Origin: Spirodela intermedia
Lineage: Eukaryota > Streptophyta > Magnoliopsida > Alismatales > Araceae
Direction of reading: 5' to 3'
Assembly: GCA_902729315.2 (NCBI GenBank)
Contig: LR746281.1
Span: 2,292,501 to 2,356,500, forward strand
DNA length: 64,000 bases
This document shows positions 36,758 to 51,000 of this stretch, one piece after another. The notes under the pieces were generated by a model, which worked only from the letters and a program-made list of their open reading frames with translations, did no database searches and was not told where the DNA came from. The translations under genes were made by a program, and so were the position numbers. The stretch's first letter is position 1. Each line of letters begins with the position of its first letter.

Positions 36758-37600
36758 GTGTTCAAAAATTTTGAATTAAAATAATTTACTTAATCATAGT
36801 ATTTGTTTAATATAAAAGGTACGTGTCGGCCTCTCGATGGGTGTTTGTAAGCAGATGACAGCCTTCTGATATTAATTTAATTTGGCCGGCGGAGAAACCG
36901 ATATTTAAATAAACCCCTACAAATCAGCGAATTTATGAAAAATCGGTTGTCTACGATATCGTCACCGCAGTGACAAATGGGAAGAAACGACAGGGACGCC
37001 GCTGATCTCCGGCGGTGACATCAACTCCCCCCCCCCCGGGCCCCCATTGCCGACGAGAAAAAGGGCGAATTTACAATAAAAAAGGTCGGCATGTATTCAT
37101 TGTCGGTGACCGTTGACATTTTATGAAACGAAGGACCTGAGGATTATAACAAGGGTCAACTCTTTCGCGGTCAAATTAGTCTAGAAATTGTAAATAAAAC
37201 CTATGAGTAACTATGATGGAGACCTTTTTGTGGTGGTTGACTTCATTACCACATGGGGAATTTTTTAACTTTTTTTTTAAAGATTATTTTTTCCCATATG
37301 AGCTAATTAGGGGGGTTTTCCTACGAGTTTGATACAGGAGGGCGTTGACTTTTTATTCGATAATAATTGTTATGATAAATATTCTCTTCCATAATTGAAA
37401 AAATATATAAAAAATATTTTCTGCGGATTTTTTTTGAGTGTGGACTACAAGCGTACTTAGCGGATCTAATCGCAAGATTAGCGTGGCCCCCTCACGGAGG
37501 AGAGGAGTAAATCTAACCGTAGAGTGACTAACTAACGGCGAATAAGCTGCCACGTCTCTTCTAGAACATTTATTCATTTTTCTTACGGAAATATAAAACT
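36062..37600. other. Divergent intergenic region, TMEM161-like / bHLH
   Basis: Mostly AT-rich. A 36715-36753 (CG)n(AG)n microsatellite and a C run near 37,030 are present. A 116-codon open frame at 36179-36529 (+) resembles nothing recognised and has the composition of the surrounding DNA, so it is not called. No RNA gene was seen. Confidence 0.45.
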
Positions 37601-37618
37601 AGCCTGACCCGACACGGG

Positions 37619-37769
37619 CACGTGTGGCCCCTTCGTGCGGCGCGCGATGGCTCGTGCGAGAGTCGCGGGGCTCGGGCGTTTCACGTGCCCGGCGAGGACG
37701 TCTGATGCCTGTGTCTGCCTTCGCTTGTGGGCCAGACTAGTATGTATGCATACATGTAAATATATATAA
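37619..37769 (+). promoter_or_regulatory. Two G-boxes and a TATA box upstream of the Ib bHLH gene
   Basis: CACGTG occurs at 37619-37624 and 37682-37687, and TATATATAA at 37761-37769, followed about 200 bp later by the ATG at 37968. Ib bHLH genes are activated under iron deficiency by clade IVc bHLH factors and bHLH121, which bind E-box/G-box sites, so these palindromes are good candidates. The sites are direct; the regulators are inferred. Confidence 0.55.
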
Positions 37770-37967
37770 TATGGCGTCATGGCGACGCGATTGGGTTATT
37801 CTAAGAAGAAGAGGGTTTTTTTTATTATTTCGTCCCCGGGGAGAGGGAGGTATTTGGCGTGCGGAATTGCCCAACTGTGAGTAGAAAGCGAGGCGGTGGC
37901 TCTGTCGCCGCCGTACGCCGCGCCAGGCCTCCAAGGAGTCAACTCGAGCTCCTCCGCCGTACCGGAG

Positions 37968-38859
37968 ATGGGGTGGCCAGCGGAGGGCAGCGCCGCCGTG
38001 TGCGAGGTAAATCCGGGGGAGACGTTCGTCGGGGGGGAGGGCTTCGGGTTCTACCCGTCGGCGGTGGTGGTGGCGGCGACGCCGCGCGTGGCGGGGACGA
38101 CCATCCGATCATGGCCGACCTCGGAGGAGTCCTCCACGATGAAGAGGAAGCAGAGCCACAACGCCTACGAGCGCGACCGGAGGAAGAAGATGAACAGCCT
38201 CTACTCCTCCCTCCGCACCCTCCTGCCGGAGTCCGATCAAAGCGTAGGTTCTTCCCCCCGCCCCCGCGGCGGTGCCGATCGTCTCAGATTCTTTACCACC
38301 GCCGGCTGATCGATGGCTAACGATCTCCGATTTGGTCTCCCGCAGAAGAAGCTGAGCATCCCGAACACAGTCTCAAAGGTCCTCGAGTACGTGCCGGATC
38401 TGCAGAGGCAGGTGGAGAGGCTCGCGAGGAAGAAGGAGGAGATCCTCGCGAGGATGTCGAGCGAGAAGGACGGCGATCCCCTGCGGACCAGAGGCGGATC
38501 CGCCGCCTGCGTTTCCCCTCTCGTCTCCGTCGCCGAACTCGGCGGAGGAGAGATTGCGATCCAGATATGCGCGTCCTCAAGAGGTAAGAAGGGGCTGGTC
38601 AGTAGTGTACTGGAGTACCTGGAAGCGGAGGGCCTCGCCATCGTCAACGCCTCCTTCATCGCCGTGAACACCAGCAGGGGCCTGCTCAGTCTCCACTGTC
38701 AGGTCTCCATCTCCATGTCCATCTCCATCTTCGAGCTCCGATATGGGGAGAGAAGAGGCTCTCGCTGATTCCATCTCCGACTTCTGACAGGTGAAGGATG
38801 CGACCGCGAAGGTGGAGCCGGGAAAGCTAAGGAACAGCCTGCCGGCCTTCCTCAGGTGA
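37968..38859 (+). CDS. ORG2: Group Ib bHLH transcription factor, ORG2/bHLH38-39-100-101/IRO2-like (3 exons)
   Basis: Exons 37968-38243, 38346-38702 and 38791-38859 give 233 aa from the first in-frame ATG. The bHLH is at about residues 58-118: [20 protein letters not shown] carries the His-Glu-Arg triad for G-box recognition, followed by [33 protein letters not shown], with the intron in the loop after SDQS. The helix 2 sequence [32 protein letters not shown] is diagnostic for the Ib clade, which partners FIT-type bHLH proteins and drives iron-uptake genes. In-frame codons upstream (from 37896) still read [13 protein letters not shown], matching the usual family start MxALSPP, but the codon where Met is expected is GCG. 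So either the protein now starts at MGWPAEG, a GTG is used, or an upstream exon exists. Confidence 0.88.
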
Positions 38860-43314
<4,455 letters not shown>

Positions 43315-45297
43315 TCTAGTCTGTGTGTGTGCACTAATGAGTTGACTTTTCGCTTCTTTTTTTTTACGATTATTGACGGTGTCAAAATTTGGTAGCAATA
43401 CATTTTTCTGCACTTATTCAGATGCAGCTGTCATAGGGTTCTACCTTACACTGAATGAAAATTATATCCTCATCCGCTAGAAGGGGACAGAAGAGCTTTT
43501 CTCTGTGATTTATAAAGATTTGAGGAGATTTAAGCATTTTGTTAATGCTTCAACCGTTGATCAGTGTGATCAGAGATATGCCCGGGAGCAGAATTGTGTG
43601 TTTTTGGTTTCATCTGCATTTTCTTCACATATGGATCAATGAATCAATGAATAAGATGACTCTGTCTATGGTTCTATCTCTCTTTCTCGCTTGAACAGCT
43701 AGAAATGTGACCAAGTGTGCTTGAGAGCTTTGATGAATCTTGCAGATTTCTTTCATTTCTGTCTCGTTTTAGGAGAAGATCATCAAAATATATGGAAGGG
43801 AAGCGAGAGTCAATACTGTTCATCTGAGTACATAATTTCTTGGCAGAATGAACACACGTTTCAGTAGCATATTTTTTGTTCCTCGTGTTGACTTCATTCT
43901 TGTGAGGTTCCACCCGTATTTTTCTTATTCTACGGCATAATTTCTGGTCACATTTCAACATAATTTCTGGTCTCATTCTACGGCATTTTCTTTCAGCTGT
44001 TATGAGCTGTTGTACGCTGTTGAACTTGTTCATTCAAGCTCTTGTGTCGTTTAAACTTTTTCAAAATATATTAGTAAACACTATTATAAGTATGTAGACA
44101 TCATATTATAACATTAAACACAACATAGGGGGGTAGGTTATATAATATATTATTACAGATATCAGTATATCTCAATTAACATAAAAATATATTAATTGAA
44201 TGACATATTTTATGATTTAAATCTTTTAATATATTGCTGAACATAATAAATAATTGAATGATATTAGTAAAGTATACCACTAAAGAAATCACATTATATT
44301 TGTGAATCAAAGGGAACAACATAGATTTCTAATATTACACGTCAGCAAAAAAATAGTAGGCTATGCTAATATCAAAATTGAGAGTCCACTAGCTTGTCAA
44401 TTATTTTAAAACCTAAAAGGACATTCAAAAATAAAAAATTGACAACTCTACTAGAACATTAGCTTTTGTGAGGTTCAAAAGGTTGTGAAAGAGCTATATT
44501 TAATTTTTTGAAATTAGAAATCAAGAAATTAAGATCTAATGCTCTCATGTTTGGGAAGAACAAAATGGACATAATTTTAGAGGAGAGATATTGAAGAGCC
44601 TCATGAAACGTTACAAGAATTTAATTTAGTTTTTCATTAAATATTTGTTGTATCATGAACATGTGCAGAACCACCGAGTCTTACGTTTTGAGAGTGGATC
44701 ATTCAAAGATGTGGATTTTTTTTTAAAAAACGTGTTTTAAGCACAAAATCCTGGTGTTTAGTAATTCATTTTCTGACATTCTTTGACTCTCAGTGAAGCA
44801 AACACGCTTGTAGACTTCATATGCTTTACTAAATGATAGATACTACACAAATGGTGTTAGTTCATCTCAAGACAAATCAATTTATTAATTTACCTTGCCA
44901 ACCGCTAGACGCAGCACATTTTTCTAATAAAATTTAGGAATATTTAGGATAACTCACTTAGAGGGAGAGTGTCAGAAGATCATATCTACAATTTGGTACA
45001 TTTTGGGGGGTTTTTTCTATAAATACACGCAAGCTCTCCTCAGAGGCAAGTTCACTCGCCGCCGCCTTTCTCTCTCCCCTTCTTCCTTTCTCCACCTCAG
45101 TTAAATAATATTTATTATCAATTATATAATGACAACTATCACTTTTTTAACTTAATATTTCATATATTTTTACATATTAAGCATCAACTTTTCGCGGGTA
45201 TACGTTAGATTTATCAATGATTAGTTGGGTTTCAAAGATCACCACCTCCCCAACTCTAAATTTCCACCAAAAATGCTCCCTTTTCTTGGCTTTGGGC

Positions 45298-45330
<33 letters not shown>

Positions 45331-45387
45331 GATCATCGAATCCAGAATCGCCCCATTGACTTGTATTTATGATAATAAATAAAAGAT
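43315..45387. other. Convergent spacer between DIM1 and the ATXR relic
   Basis: The first ~300 bp is the likely DIM1 3' untranslated region. The rest is AT-rich without recognisable genes. A (GA)n run lies at about 45300-45324. A CT-rich pyrimidine stretch at 45050-45100 follows a TATA-like TCTATAAATA (about 45017-45026), but no coding sequence follows on the plus strand. Confidence 0.45.
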
Positions 45388-46377
45388 CTAGAGAAAATGC
45401 TGAGTTGGGTACTCCTGTTCATACCCGTTGTAGTCATAATACAATCCTTCGCCTCTGCGAATGTCTCTGGATGCATTTGAGATTCTGCTTCTTCTTCCCC
45501 TCCCTACGCCGCAAGATTTGTTCTCCATGAGATCAGTCCGAGGCCAGATTCGAGGGGGAAGGAAGGATTTACTCACGGGGTGTGGTTGTTGATGCCGTTG
45601 ATGAATCTGGCGATGTTGCCGCGCTTGTCCGGGCAGATGACTAGGGTTTCCGCAGGATCCATGGCCGTCATCAGAGTCATGATGCTGTCCCAGTCGTCGT
45701 CCTCCCGGTTCTTCAAGAAATCGACGTCGCCGGCGTACTCTGTGATTATTGTCAGGTCCCTGATGGAGCGATCGGTCTCCACGTGAACCTGATTCCATCC
45801 AGAAAACTTCGTGAATCGTCGTCGTCGTTCTGGGAGAAGAGGGAAGCCCGGCGAGAGACGAAGCCAGGACCCACCCTTCCTGAGCATCGAACACCACCAT
45901 TAGAGGAGGGCACTCCCCTCTCCCCATCATCCGCTTGCAGAGGTTCAATGTCTCTGCGTCTTCTCTGGATAGGACCAGAAACATTGAGCGCGAACAGCCA
46001 TTGGAACGGGCAGATCCGGCGATCGAGGGAGAATGAGCTCGTCGGAGGGGAAGGATTGGCGGCGACCTGCATCCCTTCCCGCTCGAGGGCGGCGCGATTG
46101 GTCGATCTGGGGGCCATGCCTGGGGCGTAGATGAGCTCGTCACTGAACTCGGCCCCCGTCGCTGTGAGTGCCGTGCCAAGGGACGCCATCTGCGCCATCC
46201 TCCTCGCCGGATCCTCGCTGGGGTTGAAGGGCAGCAGCTTCCTCTTCCTCTTGGCGACGATACGGGGCCCCGTCCGCTTCTTCCGCTGCTGCTTCAGGCG
46301 AGACTCCCCCTCGGAGGCCATTGAACAGCGCTGGATCCGGAAGAAGTCTACGATCTTCGTCTGGACGAGCGGAAACT
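45388..46377 (-). pseudogene. ATXR6: Decayed ATXR5/ATXR6-type H3K27 monomethyltransferase lacking PHD
   Basis: Remnant exons in coding order: A 46377-46067 (VQTKIVDFFRIQR ... RKLLPFNPSEDPARRMAQMASL ... YAPGMAPRS ... EREGMQ), B 45975-45875 (VLSREDAETLNLCKRMMGRG, ECPPLMVVFD), C 45788-45577 (DRSIRDLTIITEYAGDVDFL, NREDDDWDSIM, VICPDKRGNIARFINGINNH), D 45503-45388 (EGKKKQNLKC then SRDIRRGEG, LYYDYNGYEQEYPTQHFL). ATXR5/6 deposit H3K27me1 and suppress heterochromatin over-replication. Damage: no PHD-finger exon upstream; the acceptor before exon B reads TTTCTG instead of TTTCAG; the strong B donor leaves exon C one base out of frame (a donor 4 nt later would restore it); and about 44 nt are deleted in exon D at 45472, removing the SET core strand between KC and RDI and shifting the frame so the conserved YYDYNGYE end is not read. 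First usable ATG is at 46321. Clearly derived from a real gene; function unlikely. Confidence 0.85.
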
Positions 46378-46409
46378 CTGAAACACTCCCCAAACCAGCC
46401 GATTAAGCG

Positions 46410-46506
46410 AGAGAGAGAGAGGGAGAGAGAGAGAGGGGGAGAGAGAGAGGGGGGGAGAGGGGAAGAGAGAGAGAGGGAGAGGGGGAGAGAGAGAGGGGGA
46501 GAGAGA

Positions 46507-46542
<36 letters not shown>
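46410..46542. repeat. Long compound (GA)n upstream of the ATXR relic
   Basis: About 130 bp of nearly pure GA with interspersed GGGG, 90-220 bp before the relic's first ATG. On the relic's strand it is CT. It separates the acceptor-like start of exon A from the E2F-like site. Confidence 0.9.
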
Positions 46543-46548
<6 letters not shown>

Positions 46549-46603
46549 TTCTTCTACCCTATAGAGCGGAGTACGCGAGGTGAAGGAAGGGGGCTCGTCG
46601 TGG

Positions 46604-46612
46604 TTTCGCGCC
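46604..46612. promoter_or_regulatory. E2F-like site TTTCGCGCC upstream of the ATXR relic
   Basis: TTTCGCGCC (GGCGCGAAA on the relic strand) lies 283-291 bp before the first ATG. Arabidopsis ATXR5 and ATXR6 are known E2F-regulated genes, so this may be the retained promoter of the parent. A single 9-bp match could also be chance. Confidence 0.45.
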
Positions 46613-47716
46613 AATTGTCATTCTCTAGGGAGAAAGAAGCCGGGATTTACACATGTACCCATTATTATGCAGATAACGCATTTAAACCCGAAAGTACAAA
46701 GAATATTTATCGAAAAGTCCCTCACCTCGATTAACGGCTACAGAGGCCTTTAGAAACCCTCACCCATCATAATATTTATCTTTTAAAAAAAAACCCAGCA
46801 TGGACCGGAATTTATCACCAAATTTACCAATATAGTTCCTCCCTATTATAAAATAGCTCGGTTATATCCATAGAAAACCCCCAAATTTTCTCCAAAATGA
46901 GGACAAACCGCCAAATTATAGAATTTTCAAACATACCCCCCGCCCTCCGCCGTCTCTTCCCTTATTAAATCCTTCAACTTCTCCTATTGCCGAACAGGCC
47001 AAGGTTTCTACACAAAAAGGCTTTAAACGAAATAAATTCTATACGAGGTTCAAGGAATTTCGTGCATTTTCCACATCCACATCCAACGGTCAGAAGAACC
47101 CCCCCCCCCTTTTAAGATGATCACATCCCAGGACCTGCCGAATATTGTAAGATTTATGGAAATTTCTATAAAAAAAAAGCAAACTCAATAATTTACACTA
47201 AATTGACTAATGAACCGTTTGACCTTGCATGCAGAAGTCAGTGGGAACCCTCTTTTGGATGTTCCCATTTCATGGTCTCTCTCAGTCATGCGGAGATTCA
47301 TACAATTTTCTAAAAGAAAGAAACCTATCAATCACTATAGAGACATCAGCTTTATATCTAAGCCGTCCAGATACTAAACATTGGACGATCTCGAGAGATC
47401 TCGTCCGTTAACGGTGGGTTGACTTTTGCGCAGGCAGCACAGGCAGATTTCCACCGATTTCTTATTGACAAAAATGGGGAGGAAAGTTGGCAAGAAGTAG
47501 TCGACAGAAACATAAGACTCCAACTACTGAAAGCTTAAGACATACGTTCGCTTTACTTAGTAATCCTCTGTACACAAGCCCAGCAGATGGTAGATGGATC
47601 ACGGAGAAAAACCCTTTCCTTTTACCTCTCTTAGGATCAACCCACCTCCTCCTCCCCAGGTGGAGCTGACAAATCGACCAGGTCAAGGGTGTTGACTTTG
47701 GACCACTGGGCAGGGG
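46613..47716. other. Spacer between the ATXR relic and ORMDL
   Basis: Searched on the minus strand for the missing PHD finger (CEKC...CDxCDxGFH...C); no such codons were found. The segment is AT-rich with a C run near 47,100. The last few hundred bases are the probable ORMDL 3' untranslated region. Confidence 0.45.
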
Positions 47717-48018
47717 TCAGTTGTCGGCGTTGATTCCGAAGATGCGCACCTTGTGCATGTTAGGGAACTTGGCGATCACAAGCACGGCGACGGCGAGAGT
47801 GTTGAGGAAGAGCATCGGCTGCTTGTAGTCGGTTGTGTGCGACGCGATCAGGTACCTGGATTGAATAATAAGAACGATCAAGAGCTCGAAGGTGGTGTTT
47901 TCAGCCCGATCGAGCTATTTTTCTGAGGGATGATTCCAGGAAAATCTTGAAAAGATCCATTGGGTTCCTCATGATATTAGAAAATGTTGAAAGGATGTAC
48001 CAGGATTGGGTGTTGAAT

Positions 48019-48065
<47 letters not shown>

Positions 48066-51000
48066 ACCCATGGGTTAGGAAGGCAAACAAGGTGAAGAGG
48101 CTCTGCCACAAAGATGGTAAGGATATACAAGTAGCCATGCCGAGGTGGCCTTTTCTCACAAACACCATGCCGATTCTGAGCCAATCGGCGCCCTCATGCT
48201 ATTAAAGGAAAAAGCTTGTGTGTCTTGTATGCTGTTTGACCACAGCTAGCTGCATAGTGATGGCTTCTTCACTCAGTTGGTAGAATCAGAGCGCGAAGAA
48301 TACAGAGTAAAGATGAAAAATGTGCAGTCTAGGAATGCATTACGTTTCAGACACAGCTAAGAGCTAAGCATAATGATTATTAAAAATTGAAGGAATAATA
48401 AATAAAAAAAATCAAGTAATTCTTCATAACGGATAATACTAGAAGAGAGTAAGAAAACCTAACGGTGGGCAGAAGGCTCTGACTTTTACTTGTGTATGTT
48501 TCACGTATCAAGAACAACGAGTTAAAGCATGTTCATGGTCAACTTAAGGTTCAACGCCATTGAGGCCGAAGAAAACATTGATCCAGACCCTTGCGGCCAG
48601 TAAAGGTGAGGAAGCCCTAACGTTTTACGAAGAATAACTAAACTTGAGAAAAATACACAGAAACACATAGAGGGATAGTATGATGGAGCACGGGCTGTTT
48701 CTGAGGTCATGAAAGGACATAAAACCTAGAATTTTTAGTGGAAGATATGCACCAATGCTATATATGGGATAATTTTCCCTTCTATGAGGGAGATGAGGCT
48801 CTACAGAAGGGAACGCTGACTTTGCCAAGTTTATCTTCACCCACGTAAAGGAAAAGGGGGACAGGGGGAGCATACTCACAGTACAACGGGAACAACAGTC
48901 AAAAACTTCCTATTACGAGTCAGCTGCTTGCCGTTGTCCATCTGTTCCCACCAGGTCAAAGCATTATAGATACCCTGGTCCTCCGCAAAGGGAGTTCCCT
49001 TCATCCAGTGGAAAAAGTGATACGTGACCTGAAGATAAAACAAAGTCAACCTGCTGCAATGGAATGATCATTACAGAGAAATAGACTACGAATAAAATAG
49101 ATGCAAACCCGAGGAAGATCTCATTCGTCTGGCAGTGGCCGATATAAATATAGAAGCTACAGAAGCAATTAATATTGATCACTCTCGATTTCAAGAGAAT
49201 AACTTTTCTCTAGAGATTATGATATATTATCCTTTTCTACCGGAGGTTGAATTGGTTACCATATTTAATTGTGTCTCTTCGTCAATTTCTATAATCCTTG
49301 TTTTCATAAATCACGTTTTCTTCGGAAGATGTATCTGATGCTGTGTCCTCTTTGTTCTGATGACGTCAGAGCAACCCCACCATTTATGGAAAAAATAATC
49401 TCCAAAATAACTTACAGTCTCATTTCACAACGGTAAAGAATCCAAGTAGGAGATGGTTTCTTTTTGGCCTTTATATCAACCAGTTTTTGAAACGATTAGT
49501 AATAAGATGCCAATTCCGCTGTAATCTACATATGAAAAATCGTAAGATCCAGAAAAAAAAGAATAGTCATGTACGTGTATAATGTTCCCTGTGCTCCTGA
49601 AGACTCCCTATAGAGCATCTATGTGGGTTAAGCCAATCCGGGGAGGGAAATCTGTCACCCGACCTAAACAGAGTCACCGAACAGTCCCCCCCTCATTGAA
49701 AAAGATCCAAGCTCCACTCTCCCAACTCAATCACAGATAAACTATCATATTGGTATTCACCATCGGTTGGAACCTGTCCATAGTTCCTCAACAACCCTAG
49801 GGCTTAATATTGTCTATGAAAAAGATCCAAAGGCTCATCATTCGCTCCACACAGATAGATATACTGCAGGACTTAATATTGTCCATAGAAAGAAAAACAA
49901 TTTTGCATGGTCGTCCATGCGAAATCATCCCCATCGATACCATCTCTTTGACTAAGGATGAGCAGAGTAATTCAACTTCTACCTTCCATGGGGTTGCTAA
50001 CAGGAACAAGGGAGCTGAATGTCTTCTCAAGGTTACTAGATTGCCAATACTAAAAAGAATCACATATAAATGAGTTATCTTCAGGGAAGAAAATAAATGA
50101 AAGTAATGAACAACTAAAGTGAGATAAGTTATGTCAGAATATAAATAGCATCTATTTTTTAGTGAACAATTAATAACTAGACAGAAAAGAAGTAACCTGT
50201 GGCAACATCACGATTAGCAACTATCATTGTGGAGTCCCTAAAGTTCGTAAGAACAGATGAATTTCGTGGTAACAATGTTTCTTCCTCATTTTCCCTCTTT
50301 GAGAGGTCTCTATTGTTTAGAGAGAAAAAATGTCACAATAGCATGCTACTATGGAGACAAAAAGAAGTCAAACATGATGACAACAGAGATGTAAAAGGAA
50401 CAAGATTAGCAGAAATGGCCCCAATGAGACCTTGTGAAAAGGTGAGGCGAAAAGAGAAATCTGGGAGAAAGTGGAAAAAAAAATAAAAAAAAGGAGGAAA
50501 AAATAGTGAAATGGCATGAGACTGAAAATTTTAAACTGAAATAAGAAATACATTACATACGAGAAATTCAGATGGAGGAAAAAAGTAACGGATTTATGGA
50601 TCAGAAAAGTAGATCAAACAAAGCTTAATTTTAGGCAGTGGCAAGATCATAAGAAGTGGTTAAAGATCAACAATGCTAGAAATGAATACAAAAAGGCGGG
50701 AGTATATAAAACATCAAAGAGATATTTCTAGTTCTTTTTCTAGAATTTTTCCCAAAGAGAAGGAATTATTGCTCTAAATGTCAATGAGGTAGTTCCGAAT
50801 ACAATAGCCAAAAAATCCCCACGAACATAGTCTTCTTTTTTCAGTATTTTTGAGCAGAAATAAAACATGAATTAATGAACGTTCTAAAAAAAGTTCAAAT
50901 TAGAATTAGAACATTGCCTCCTCAAATCAACTTTTGAGGTCCCCAAAAATGCTGGCGTGCTCAATCAGTTTAGACCCATTCTTTTGTTAGTTTTTAGAAG

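Noticed and set aside
46321-46734. A 137-codon plus-strand frame rich in Arg/Glu
   Set aside because: It is the translation of the (GA)n microsatellite and the antisense of the ATXR relic.
46400-47716. PHD-finger exon for the ATXR relic
   Set aside because: Looked for spaced Cys/His codons on the minus strand and found none.
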